From: an uncultured Bacteroidales bacterium
GTDB lineage: Bacteria > Bacteroidota > Bacteroidia > Bacteroidales > Paludibacteraceae
DNA length: 47,864 nt
Direction: 5' to 3'
NCBI GenBank assembly: GCA_934725535.1
Contig: CAKVBV010000010.1
Coordinates: 1 to 47,864, forward strand
A program made the translations under genes and the position numbers. How positions within the stretch are numbered: position 1 is the stretch's first letter; every line of letters starts with the position of its first letter. The notes under the pieces are model-generated. The model made no database searches and was not told where the DNA came from. It saw nothing but the letters and a program-made list of their open reading frames with translations. Positions 1-8,220 of this stretch are shown here, in pieces.

Positions 1-46
1 TCAACAGAAGACCACGAGAAAAATTGAACTTTTCTACTCCGAAAGA

Positions 47-76
47 TTGCTTCTTCAATTATTTTCCCTAACTTTG
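47..76 (+). promoter_or_regulatory. Bacteroidetes-type promoter, distal, upstream of yidC
   Basis: TTG at 47-49, a 19-base spacer and TAACTTTG at 69-76 fit the Bacteroidetes sigma-ABfr consensus. It reads right and lies 150 bases before the yidC start, ahead of a second match at 154-184. Bases 1-46 show no gene. Confidence 0.5.
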
Positions 77-153
77 CACAAAATTGCATTTGTTATTGGA
101 CAGTGCATTATCAATAGGACACCTGTAAGACCATTATTTTTCACATTGTGTAC

Positions 154-184
154 TTTCGTGAACCAAATAAATTACGTAACTTTG
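154..184 (+). promoter_or_regulatory. Bacteroidetes-type promoter, proximal to yidC
   Basis: TAACTTTG at 177-184 is a full -7 box; the -33 region (TTTCG at 154-158) is imperfect. Predicted transcription start is about 190, giving a leader of some 35 bases before the ATG at 225. Together with the site at 47-76 this suggests tandem promoters for yidC. Confidence 0.55.
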
Positions 185-224
185 CAGGCTTTTTGTGCAA
201 CTAATCACGAAAATACAATAAGGA

Positions 225-2159
225 ATGGATAAAAATACATGGATTGGCTTCCTACTGATAGCCGTAATCATTGTGGGGTTCTCCCTGCTGAACCGCCCCT
301 CTAAAGAAGAACTGGCTGAACGTCAGCGTATTAACGACTCTATTGCTCTTGTGCAGATACAGGAGCGCGAGGCGCAGGTATTGTCCGAACAACTGTCACA
401 AGAGGTACAAGCCGAGCAAAAAAACGAGATAGCCACGGCTACCAATCACGAAGAGTTAGAGCAGCGTGTGGCAGACATCTATGGTCCTTTTGCTCCTGCG
501 GCAAAGGGCGAAGAGGGATTGGTAACCATTGAGAATGAGAAGATTCGCGTGGGCATTGCACGTCGCGGAGGACGGTTGGCACAAGCCGAACTGAAAGAGT
601 ACAAGGCGTATGGCGACAGTGTGAACAATCTCTGCCTCTTCCACGGCGACGAGAGCAGCCAGAGTTTCACACTTGTAACACAGAACAACCGTATTCTCTC
701 CACGCAAAACCTTTATTTCCAACCTGTTGACTTACATACCGACACCGCAGGAACCACCCTTGTCATGCGTCTGCCGACCAACATCGAGGGCAGTTATATG
801 GACTTTGTCTATACCCTGCCCAAGGACGATTATATGCTCCGCTTGAGCATTCAGCCGCACGCCATGCAGACTGCCTTGGCGCAAAACATGACCTCCATGG
901 AGATGAGTTGGGCGGTGACTATCCCCCAACAGGAGCGCGGACGCAAGTTTGAGGAGAAGTACGCGCAGTTGCAATATATGTTCGTGGGCGGTGACATGGA
1001 GACCTTGTCGGAGCAAAAGCACGCCCTCAAGAACGAGCCGAGCCGTATCCGCTGGATAGCATATAAGGACCAATTCTTCTCCACCGTGATGATTGCAGAC
1101 GAGGCATTCACCTCCACTACCTTGGAATCCACACCGTTGGCAGAGTTCAGTCATTATATCAAGGAGTACAAGACCACCACCAGTGTGCCATTGGACGTGA
1201 CGGGAAAGAAAGCAACATCATTCCGCTACTACCTCGGTCCCAACCACTACAACACCCTCAAGGCGTATGACAACGATGTGGCAAAAGAGGACAAGTTGCA
1301 CCTCCAAGAGTTGGTGCCGCTCGGTTGGAAGATTGTCAGTTGGATTAACAAGATATTGGTCATCCCGATGTTCGATTTGTTCACTTCGTGGGGGCTGCAC
1401 ATAGGTATTGTCATTCTGCTCATGACACTGGTTATCAAGTTGATAATCCTTCCGTTTGTATTCGCGTCCTACAAGTCGAGTGCCAAGATGCGTGCATTGA
1501 AACCGCAGTTGGACGAGATAAATGCCAAGTACCCGCCCGAGAAGATGCAGGAGCGTCAGCAGGCTACCATGGCACTCTACCAGCGTGCGGGCGTGAGTCC
1601 TATGTCGGGCTGTCTGCCTATGCTGTTCCAGTTCCCGATACTGATGGCTATGTTCTGGTTCTTGCCTACTGCCATTGAACTGCGCGGTCAGTCACTGTTC
1701 TGGGCGGAGGACCTGTCCACTTATGATGCACTTATCTCGTGGAGCCACCCCATTCCGCTGTTCGGAACCCACCTCAGTCTGTTCTGCTTGCTGATGACGG
1801 CGGTGAACTTCCTATACACCTATATAACTATGCAGTCGCAATCCACCGACCCGAATATGAAGTTCATGAAGTGGATGATGTACCTTATGCCGCTGATGTT
1901 CCTCTTTTTCTTCAATGATTACGCAGCGGGCTTGAGTTACTACTACCTTGTCAGTCTGTTGATTACTATCCTGCAAACGATGATTTTCCGTTGGTCGATA
2001 GACGACAAGAAACTCCTCGCGCAGATGGAAGCCAATGCCAAGAAGAAAGGCAACGGACAGAAGAAGTCGGGCTTGATGGCACGGCTGGAGAAGATGCAGC
2101 AGGAGCAGCAGCGCATGGCACGTGAGAACGCCAAGGCGCAAGCCAAACGCATGCGATGA
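225..2159 (+). CDS. yidC: Membrane protein insertase YidC
   Basis: YidC inserts proteins into the inner membrane, alone or with SecYEG. At 644 residues it has the length normal for Bacteroidetes. The N-terminal membrane anchor (residues about 5-22) is followed by a Glu/Gln-rich linker and a large periplasmic domain (about 80-370). The conserved 60 kDa insertase core starts near residue 385, with the typical stretch around MLFQFPILMAMFWFLP and several hydrophobic segments, and a basic Lys/Arg-rich tail. The ATG at 225 sits about 35 bases downstream of a good promoter. The stop overlaps the ATG of the next gene by 4 bases (ATGA), so the two are translated from one message. The function is certain from the core domain; nothing looks damaged. 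Confidence 0.97.
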   Translation: MDKNTWIGFLLIAVIIVGFSLLNRPSKEELAERQRINDSIALVQIQEREAQVLSEQLSQEVQAEQKNEIATATNHEELEQRVADIYGPFAPAAKGEEGLVTIENEKIRVGIARRGGRLAQAELKEYKAYGDSVNNLCLFHGDESSQSFTLVTQNNRILSTQNLYFQPVDLHTDTAGTTLVMRLPTNIEGSYMDFVYTLPKDDYMLRLSIQPHAMQTALAQNMTSMEMSWAVTIPQQERGRKFEEKYAQLQYMFVGGDMETLSEQKHALKNEPSRIRWIAYKDQFFSTVMIADEAFTSTTLESTPLAEFSHYIKEYKTTTSVPLDVTGKKATSFRYYLGPNHYNTLKAYDNDVAKEDKLHLQELVPLGWKIVSWINKILVIPMFDLFTSWGLHIGIVILLMTLVIKLIILPFVFASYKSSAKMRALKPQLDEINAKYPPEKMQERQQATMALYQRAGVSPMSGCLPMLFQFPILMAMFWFLPTAIELRGQSLFWAEDLSTYDALISWSHPIPLFGTHLSLFCLLMTAVNFLYTYITMQSQSTDPNMKFMKWMMYLMPLMFLFFFNDYAAGLSYYYLVSLLITILQTMIFRWSIDDKKLLAQMEANAKKKGNGQKKSGLMARLEKMQQEQQRMARENAKAQAKRMR

Positions 2160-2962
2160 AACCGATACTGATGATAGCCCTGTGCTCGCTGAGCATGGGG
2201 CTGTTTGCTTCCTCCATGGGAGACAACACTCTGTTAGGGGATAGCACTCTGTTGGAGGACGATGCTCTGTTGGGAGACGACGCGGCTCGCGTCGTCATAA
2301 CAGACACCACCACAGACGTGGCTCCCCGCTACACTTTCAGCGACTTCTTCGATGCCCTCGACCTGCCCACGGTCTTGGGTGCAGGCATCACGCCCAATGG
2401 CATTGAGAGTGCCACGTTCAACTCCTCCATGCGCCTTGCGTGGCGGCACCACAAGGGCTATGGCACGTATGTCTTCATTGCTTTCGACACGCACAGCAAC
2501 ACCTACGACTCTCTCTCCATAGCAGGTACTAATGTCCGCACAGGCGAGGTGTGGTACTATGAGATAGGTATGGGACTCGGCTACCGAATCCCCTTGGTCA
2601 AGGACCTCCGCGCCTACTATGCACATCCGTATTTCAACCGCTTCGACTTCTTTGCTTACATTCAACCGGGGGTATCTATCCCCTATGTCAAGACCGTGGA
2701 GCCCTATTGCGAAACAGGTACAGACACCGGTGGCAGCGACCTCTACGAACTGCGCGACCATTTCTCTGCCGTACCCACTTTGCGCTTTGGTGCAGGGGTA
2801 GAGTGGTTTATTATGCCTAATTTCGGAGTCTTTGTCGAAGCGTCTTATATCCAGCACCTTACGCCTACCATCATCGAGCATGCTGCTATCAACAAAGGCA
2901 CCATCCGCCACCCCTCAGGACCGCTGGTCTTCTCCATTGGACTATCATTATTCTTCAAATAG
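2156..2962 (+). CDS. Predicted outer-membrane beta-barrel protein, unknown role
   Basis: A 268-residue protein translationally coupled to yidC by a 4-base overlap. It has a signal peptide (residues 1-20, ending GLFASS) and then about 200 residues with alternating aromatic and polar positions, repeated GxGxxY/RxGAGVEW-type strands and a C-terminal strand ending in FK. That pattern fits a small outer-membrane barrel (OmpW/opacity-like), but I do not recognise a named family. Just after the signal peptide there is a run of four 6-residue repeats (GDNTLL, GDSTLL, EDDALL, GDDAAR), residues 22-45, whose last unit is a copy of a palindromic repeat found in spacers elsewhere in the window. The repeat-derived segment is probably a tolerated spacer. 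Coupling to yidC suggests an envelope role; this is inference. Confidence 0.7.
   Translation: MKPILMIALCSLSMGLFASSMGDNTLLGDSTLLEDDALLGDDAARVVITDTTTDVAPRYTFSDFFDALDLPTVLGAGITPNGIESATFNSSMRLAWRHHKGYGTYVFIAFDTHSNTYDSLSIAGTNVRTGEVWYYEIGMGLGYRIPLVKDLRAYYAHPYFNRFDFFAYIQPGVSIPYVKTVEPYCETGTDTGGSDLYELRDHFSAVPTLRFGAGVEWFIMPNFGVFVEASYIQHLTPTIIEHAAINKGTIRHPSGPLVFSIGLSLFFK
2219..2296 (+). repeat. In-frame 18-bp tandem repeat ending in a REP family A copy
   Basis: Four 18-base units start at 2219, 2237, 2255 and 2273. The last runs into a 27-base copy of palindromic family A (2270-2296; TTGGGAGACGACGCG, then its mirror). Other copies are at 4752, 4797, 12909, 15865, 17891 and 44661. This one lies inside a coding region and is read in frame. 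Confidence 0.85.
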
Positions 2963-3005
2963 TTTCCCACATAGCATTTAGACGCTAAAAATATAGACAA
3001 AGCGT

Positions 3006-4736
3006 ATGGCAGTTGTAACACCTTATTTATTAGTGGACAAACTCACCAAGTCTGTGGGGGACAAAGTGCTGTTCTCGGACATCAGTTTTGCTGTGAACAA
3101 GGGCGAACGTATTGCACTGATAGCACGCAATGGCATCGGAAAGAGTACCCTGATGGATATCCTTATGGGAAAAACGGATTACGACAGCGGAACGATAACG
3201 TGGCGCAAAGAACTGAAAGTGAATTACTTGCCGCAATCATTGCCAACCGTGCAGGGGGAAGAACATCTCAGTGGCGGTCAGCGCAAACGGTTGGCATTGC
3301 AGCGTGTGCTGGACGATGAGCCGGATATGCTTTTATTGGACGAACCGACCAACCATTTGGACTTGGATACCGTAGTTTGGCTGGAAGACTATCTCTGCAA
3401 CCGCACCGCACGAGGCGAAAAGCCTCTGACCTTGCTCATGGTAACGCACGACCGATACTTCCTTGACCGTGTCTGCACCGACATCGTGGAGATTGACCAC
3501 CACAACCTATACACCTACCACGGCAACTATGCCTACTACCTCGAGAAACGTGCAGAACGCATTGATGCCATGAATGCCGAGGCTGATAAATACCGCAACC
3601 TGTATCGCACCGAACTCGAATGGATGCGCCGCATGCCGCAAGCCAGAGCACATAAGGCGCAGTACCGCATTGATAATTTCTACGAGATACAGCGGAAAGC
3701 CAAACGCACGGAACAGCAAGGTAATGTGCAACTGACCGTACAATCCGGCTATATCGGCAACAAAATCTTTGAGGCAAAACGCGTCTGCAAATCGTTCACT
3801 TCCCCCGCTACAGGCGAACAAACGGTCATCTTGCACGACTTCAACTATGTCTTCTCAAGGTACGAAAAGTTAGGCATTATCGGTAACAACGGCACCGGCA
3901 AATCCACCTTCCTCAAACTCCTGTTGGGACAAATGCAACCCGATAGCGGCTTCTTTGATGTCGGTAGCACCGTGCGTTTCGGGTACTATGCCCAAACCGG
4001 CTTGTCTTTCGACGAAAATGCCAAAGTCATTGACATTGTGCGCAATATAGCCGAAATCGTGGAGATTGGCAATGGCGACAGACTGACTGCGAGCCAGTTC
4101 TTGCAGATGTTCCTTTTCTCGCCCGCCCAACAATACGATTACGTGGCAAAACTGTCGGGCGGGGAACGGCAACGGCTACACCTGTGCACCGTGCTCATGC
4201 AGAACCCGAACTTCCTCATACTTGACGAACCTACCAACGACCTCGATATCCCCACTCTCAATGTCTTGGAGCAGTATCTGAAAGGATTCAAGGGCTGTCT
4301 CATCGTTGTGAGCCACGACCGCTATTTTATGGACAAGGTCGTCGAACATCTTTTTGTCTTTCACGGCAATGGCAAGGTGCAGGATTACCCGGGCAACTAT
4401 ACCCAATATCGTTACTATGCACAGCAGGAAGCCAAAAAAACGGCAACTCCTCCGCAACGAAAGCCGGAAGATGCCGCAACCGCTAATGCAAAGAAAGATA
4501 CTGCACCCGATACCACCAACAAAACACGCCGTCTGTCATTCAAAGAAAAACGGGAACTGGAAGAATTGGAGCAACTGCTGCCTCGTCTCGAACAAGAGAA
4601 ACAACACTTGGAAGCCCAACTCTCCGGTGGACTGACTGCTCCCGAGGAAATCACCAAAGCCTCCGCACGCTACCAACAACTCCAACAGCAACTGGACGAA
4701 GCCGAGATGCGTTGGCTCGTACTGAACGACATATAA
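3006..4736 (+). CDS. ABC-F family ATPase (Uup-like) with shortened first ATPase domain
   Basis: ABC-F proteins are soluble tandem ATPases that act at the ribosome rather than in transport. Two ATPase domains are visible. Domain 1: Walker A NGIGKST (residues 43-49), signature LSGGQ (88-92), Walker B LLLDEPTNHLD. Domain 2: Walker A GNNGTGKST, signature LSGGERQRL, Walker B LILDEPTNDLD. The linker RRMPQARAHKAQYR and the C-terminal Lys/Glu-rich coiled coil are as in Bacteroidetes Uup. Only ten residues separate the Q-loop (LPQ, 75-77) from LSGGQ, where relatives have about 75, so the helical subdomain of domain 1 seems to be missing. The reading frame is intact and all nucleotide motifs remain. 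It stands alone, followed by REP-type repeats. Family call is firm; the exact ABC-F subgroup is not. Confidence 0.92.
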   Translation: MAVVTPYLLVDKLTKSVGDKVLFSDISFAVNKGERIALIARNGIGKSTLMDILMGKTDYDSGTITWRKELKVNYLPQSLPTVQGEEHLSGGQRKRLALQRVLDDEPDMLLLDEPTNHLDLDTVVWLEDYLCNRTARGEKPLTLLMVTHDRYFLDRVCTDIVEIDHHNLYTYHGNYAYYLEKRAERIDAMNAEADKYRNLYRTELEWMRRMPQARAHKAQYRIDNFYEIQRKAKRTEQQGNVQLTVQSGYIGNKIFEAKRVCKSFTSPATGEQTVILHDFNYVFSRYEKLGIIGNNGTGKSTFLKLLLGQMQPDSGFFDVGSTVRFGYYAQTGLSFDENAKVIDIVRNIAEIVEIGNGDRLTASQFLQMFLFSPAQQYDYVAKLSGGERQRLHLCTVLMQNPNFLILDEPTNDLDIPTLNVLEQYLKGFKGCLIVVSHDRYFMDKVVEHLFVFHGNGKVQDYPGNYTQYRYYAQQEAKKTATPPQRKPEDAATANAKKDTAPDTTNKTRRLSFKEKRELEELEQLLPRLEQEKQHLEAQLSGGLTAPEEITKASARYQQLQQQLDEAEMRWLVLNDI

Positions 4737-4751
4737 AAACACGTTGTCTTT

Positions 4752-4778
4752 TTGGGGGACGACGCGTCTCGCGTCGTC
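4752..4778 (+). repeat. REP family A copy
   Basis: A 27-base element (TTGGGGGACGACGCG followed by the inverted arm CGCGTCGTC) 15 bases after the ABC-F stop. The arms can form a GC-rich hairpin and might end transcription or protect the message. Confidence 0.8.
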
Positions 4779-4796
4779 CATAGAAAAATTGCAACT

Positions 4797-4823
4797 TTGG
4801 GAGACGATGCGTCTCGCGTCGTC
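4797..4823 (+). repeat. REP family A copy, second of a direct pair
   Basis: Same orientation as the copy 45 bases upstream, with one base changed in the left arm (GACGATGCG). Direct pairs of this element are not seen elsewhere in the window. Confidence 0.8.
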
Positions 4824-4844
4824 AACGTTTAACATTGAGCCCAT

Positions 4845-4867
4845 CCTTTGGAGGGGGTGGGGAGGTC
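4845..4867 (+). repeat. Partial REP family B copy
   Basis: CCTTTGGAGGGGGTGGGGAG followed by GTC matches the right two thirds of the family B element found complete at 30834, 37615, 38373 and 45015. The leading C-rich arm is missing, so no hairpin forms. Confidence 0.7.
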
Positions 4868-4878
4868 TTCGTGGTAGT

Positions 4879-4944
4879 CTCGGGTTAAGAGTATGATATT
4901 AGTATGTGATTAGTATGTGATTAGTATGTGATTAGTATGTGATT
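4879..4944 (+). repeat. 11-bp tandem array (AGTATGTGATT)
   Basis: Four perfect units of AGTATGTGATT at 4901-4944, preceded by two looser 11-base units. The same array with the same leading GGGTTAAG is at 45779-45833. It lies just upstream of the tyrS promoter. Confidence 0.85.
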
Positions 4945-4979
4945 AAGCCGACCATTAGCCTACTATATCGATAACATAT

Positions 4980-5010
4980 TTGCACTTTCTGAAAAAAAAT
5001 AGTACCTTTG
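4980..5010 (+). promoter_or_regulatory. Promoter of tyrS
   Basis: TTG at 4980-4982, 20 bases, TACCTTTG at 5003-5010: a full Bacteroidetes-type match. The predicted start near 5017 leaves a leader of about 25 bases before the tyrS ATG. Confidence 0.8.
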
Positions 5011-5040
5011 CGCACTTAAAGTATCACATAAATTAAGGCG

Positions 5041-6333
5041 ATGAAGAATTTCGTAGAAGAACTCAGATGGCGAGGCATGCTGCAGGACATCATGCCCGGT
5101 ACGGAAGAACAACTGATGAAAGAGCCGACGGCTGCGTATGTGGGCATTGACCCTACCGCTGACAGCCTGCACATTGGTCATTTGTGCGGCATAATGATGC
5201 TCAAGCACTTGCAACGCTGCGGGCATAAGCCTATCGCCCTCATCGGCGGGGCTACGGGTATGATTGGCGACCCCAGTGGCAAGTCTGCAGAACGTAACCT
5301 GCTGGACGAGAAGACCTTACGCCACAACCAAGAGTGCATACAGAAGCAACTTGAGAAGTTCCTCGACTTTGGTCACGGCGACAATGCCGCCGAGTTGGTG
5401 AACAACTACGACTGGATGAAGGACTACACCTTCTTGGATTTCGCACGCAACGTGGGCAAACTCATCACCGTCAACTACATGATGGCGAAAGACTCAGTCA
5501 AGAAACGCTTCAACGGAGAGTTCTCACAAGGCATGTCGTTCACGGAGTTTACCTATCAGTTGCTGCAAGGCTATGATTTTGTGTACCTTAACAAGCACAA
5601 GAACTGCAAGATGCAGATGGGTGGCTCCGACCAATGGGGCAACATCACTACGGGTATCGAACTCATCCGCAAGATGGGCGGTGGCGAAGCCTATGCCCTC
5701 ACTTGCCCGCTGATTACCAAAGCCGACGGCGGCAAATTCGGCAAGACAGAGAGCGGCAACATCTGGCTTGACCGCCGCTATACGAGCCCCTATCGCTTCT
5801 ATCAGTTTTGGCTCAACGTGAGCGACGCGGACGCCAAACGATACATCAAGATATTCACCTGTTTGGATAAAGCGGAGATTGACGCACTCATCGCCGAACA
5901 CGACCAAGCCCCGCACCTGCGCTTGCTGCAGAAACGCCTTGCGGAAGAGGTTACCGTGATGGTACACAGCCGCGAGGACTACGATGCCGCTGTGGAAGCA
6001 AGCAATATCCTTTTCGGAAACGCTACGGCAGAAGCCCTGCACAAACTCGATGAGGAGACCTTCCTTCAGCTATTCGATGGGGTGGAGCAGTACGAAATCA
6101 GCCGTGCCGAACTCGAAGCCGGCATAGCACCACTCGACCTGCTTGCCGAGAAGACGCACATCTTCCCCAGCAAGGGTGAGGCACGCAAGATGATACAGGC
6201 GAACGGGTTCTCCATGAACAAAGAGAAACTCACCGACCCCCAAACGCCCGTCACCACCACGGCATTGCTCAACGATAAGTATATCCTCTTCCAGAAAGGC
6301 AAAAAGAACTACTATCTGGTAGTGGTGAAGTAA
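5041..6333 (+). CDS. tyrS: Tyrosyl-tRNA synthetase
   Basis: Charges tRNA-Tyr with tyrosine using ATP, in the cytoplasm. The class I signature is present as HIGH (residues 44-47, in DSLHIGHLCG), and the second signature appears as KFGKT in place of KFGKS near residue 230. The tyrosine-binding region around YQLLQGYDF and MGGSDQWGN is intact. The C-terminal S4-type RNA-binding domain (about 350-430; SKGEARKMIQANG) is complete. Length 430 is typical of the bacterial TyrS family. It has its own strong promoter at 4980-5010 and no close downstream partner: a 370-base spacer with a large hairpin follows. The stop is followed within 20 bases by stops in the other frames. Confidence 0.97.
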   Translation: MKNFVEELRWRGMLQDIMPGTEEQLMKEPTAAYVGIDPTADSLHIGHLCGIMMLKHLQRCGHKPIALIGGATGMIGDPSGKSAERNLLDEKTLRHNQECIQKQLEKFLDFGHGDNAAELVNNYDWMKDYTFLDFARNVGKLITVNYMMAKDSVKKRFNGEFSQGMSFTEFTYQLLQGYDFVYLNKHKNCKMQMGGSDQWGNITTGIELIRKMGGGEAYALTCPLITKADGGKFGKTESGNIWLDRRYTSPYRFYQFWLNVSDADAKRYIKIFTCLDKAEIDALIAEHDQAPHLRLLQKRLAEEVTVMVHSREDYDAAVEASNILFGNATAEALHKLDEETFLQLFDGVEQYEISRAELEAGIAPLDLLAEKTHIFPSKGEARKMIQANGFSMNKEKLTDPQTPVTTTALLNDKYILFQKGKKNYYLVVVK

Positions 6334-6458
6334 AGTGAATAAGAGATAGAAATATCTGTTGCATATAAACGACTTGTAAACGACTAAATTATTCCGCCTA
6401 TGAAGCATATCGTGTAATTTGATTGCACACATAATAAGATAGCGTTATCTTTATCTCA

Positions 6459-6589
6459 CACATTCTATAAATTTCGGCAAATTTTTATTTAATGTAGTTG
6501 TGAAGTAAAGTTCAGCGCTCACTCGTATGAGTGGGCTTTACTTCGTGGATTCAACTACAAAGGGTGTTTGCCGATACCTATAGAATGTG
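6459..6589. repeat. 131-base nested inverted repeat (MITE-like or structured RNA)
   Basis: The whole 131 bases fold back on themselves: 6459-6469 pairs with 6579-6589 (CACATTCTATA), TCGGCAAA (6474-6481) with 6567-6574, TGTAGTTG (6493-6500) with 6552-6559, GAAGTAAAG (6502-6510) with 6536-6544, and the tip CACTC with GAGTG. It fills the spacer between tyrS and the next gene; the rest of 6334-6705 shows nothing I can assign. It may be a miniature transposon remnant or a large two-way terminator. Confidence 0.7.
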
Positions 6590-6705
6590 AATTAAACAAA
6601 AGTTTAGTCCACTTTTTTTGTGTGCATCACCTCAGCAACGGACTACGGAGCAACCGAAAAGCCGCAAGTGAGTAGGAAACAATTATGCAAAATAACTGAC
6701 AATTT

Positions 6706-7233
6706 ATGAAAAAGTTACATTACATTTCCATGGGTGTGTGCCTGTTTTTGCTTAGTGCATGCCATGCGCCTCGAACTATCATTCCGCAAGCAATCAATAC
6801 GGTCAACTCTGTGCCGTTGAGAGAATTGAACTTGGAACGGAAAGACTACAATATCCTCAAAACCATCACGGCAGAAGCCGTAGTCATATATCAGGAAGGT
6901 TTGAATAGGGTTACTATCTCTGAAGCAGGTGGCGAATTCGCCCTTACATGGATGCTGGATAAGAAATCACAGGAATGGTACCTTGCAAATAGTAAAGGGA
7001 TTGCCAAGTTTGGCTTTCTGTCTAATGATTACGGAGGTACTTTTATATCTAACAATCCCGAATACGTAGTTCGTAATTTAGCCATTTACCGGCTAATCAA
7101 TGCTTGCAAAGCATTAGGGGGAGACGGTGTCATAGAACCCCTTATCTCTACTAATATCGAACAGAATGGGAAGGATATTATTCTGAAAACCACGGCTTCT
7201 GCCAAAATTATCAAACTAAAAACCGATAAATAA
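6706..7233 (+). CDS. Small lipoprotein of unknown function
   Basis: A 175-residue protein beginning MKKLHYISMGVCLFLLSAC: a lipoprotein signal peptide with lipobox LSAC, so it is expected to be lipid-anchored in the envelope. The rest contains a short region (about 40-60, ERKDYNILKTITAEA) and a C-terminal part (VVRNLAIYRLINACKALGGDGVIEP) that resemble small Bacteroidetes lipoproteins of the DUF6567 kind, though I am not certain of that family. It is the first of three closely spaced genes (gaps of 7 and 5 bases), all exported, so they probably act together. No convincing promoter was found in 6590-6705. Confidence 0.75.
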   Translation: MKKLHYISMGVCLFLLSACHAPRTIIPQAINTVNSVPLRELNLERKDYNILKTITAEAVVIYQEGLNRVTISEAGGEFALTWMLDKKSQEWYLANSKGIAKFGFLSNDYGGTFISNNPEYVVRNLAIYRLINACKALGGDGVIEPLISTNIEQNGKDIILKTTASAKIIKLKTDK

Positions 7234-7240
7234 TACTACC

Positions 7241-8215
7241 ATGAAACGAACGTTATTTTCACTTACTACTATTGTCTTGTGTCTGACAACCTCCTGTAGT
7301 CTGTTTCGTAAAACACCTGCTGCACCCTCTATCCCAAACGGTACACTCAATCTTGCAATCACGAAAGATGCCCCTGCTGATAAGTATGTAGGTTTGGACT
7401 ATGGTATTCGCTTGTTGTTTGAGGACAATCGTAGCAACACCGCGTTAGTGCATCTGTATGATGCGGGTGCAACCTCCAAACCGTCTTGCAACACCAACCC
7501 CGCTATATCGTCATTCCTGTCGGAGAGTATGCGACGCTATATGCGTACTATGGGGTTCAATATGGATGCAGATGTATCTACGGACTATCTGCTGCAAGTT
7601 ACTCTCAGCGAGTACCATGTGGATTATCTGTCCGGTATAGGCTGGAATGCAACCGTTATGATGGAAGTCAAGGCTTTTGACCATACACGTACATTGGTAT
7701 ATCCCTCTGTAGAAGTCGTTGGGCGTGCGCAAGTCGCGGGAAGTCCATACTCACTTATGCCGGCAAATGCAGCACTCAATATGGCATACACCGCTGCATT
7801 GGAAGACATTGATTGGGATAGAATAGCCTTCTTCTTGCATAAAGCCCAATCACCTAAACAGGAGGCTAACAAACGGGTAACCGGTGATGGCACTACCGCT
7901 TTGGAGTCGCTTACCATACATTGGGACATTAACTCACGACCCCAAGGAGCAGACATTTCATGGCGTATCGTATCTTCTACACCCGAAGTTAAGAATCAGA
8001 ACTATCGCTATTTGCAGACCACTCCCTATGAGACTACAGAAGTGTTGGATATCAAAGGGCTTACTTACAATAATGCCGGTAATGTGCAAATAGAAATAAA
8101 GTGTGAGAAGACAGGATATTATTCACAATCCAAGAAGTTTAATGTACTGTCTATTATTGATGAGAAAGAAATAAGTGCTTTCTTCCGTCTGGTGATAGAA
8201 GATGAACAACAATAG
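7241..8215 (+). CDS. Lipoprotein of unknown function
   Basis: A 324-residue protein with a clear lipoprotein signal (residues 1-20, lipobox TTSC). The first half (about 40-190) has the outline of a small accessory lipoprotein: a stretch beginning GLDYGIRLLFED, a conserved SFLSESMRRYMRTMGF helix, then YLLQVTLSEYHVDY, rather like the YajG/ABC-accessory lipoprotein fold; that likeness is by eye only. The second half (about 225-324) looks like a beta-sandwich domain (LTIHWDINSRPQGADISWR ... VQIEIKCEKTGY), as in extracellular Ig-like modules. Middle gene of a three-gene operon. Function unknown. Confidence 0.75.
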   Translation: MKRTLFSLTTIVLCLTTSCSLFRKTPAAPSIPNGTLNLAITKDAPADKYVGLDYGIRLLFEDNRSNTALVHLYDAGATSKPSCNTNPAISSFLSESMRRYMRTMGFNMDADVSTDYLLQVTLSEYHVDYLSGIGWNATVMMEVKAFDHTRTLVYPSVEVVGRAQVAGSPYSLMPANAALNMAYTAALEDIDWDRIAFFLHKAQSPKQEANKRVTGDGTTALESLTIHWDINSRPQGADISWRIVSSTPEVKNQNYRYLQTTPYETTEVLDIKGLTYNNAGNVQIEIKCEKTGYYSQSKKFNVLSIIDEKEISAFFRLVIEDEQQ

Positions 8216-8220
8216 AGAGT

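Noticed and set aside
47..232. 61-codon open frame before yidC
   Set aside because: It starts inside the distal promoter, spans the proximal promoter and has no protein-like composition.
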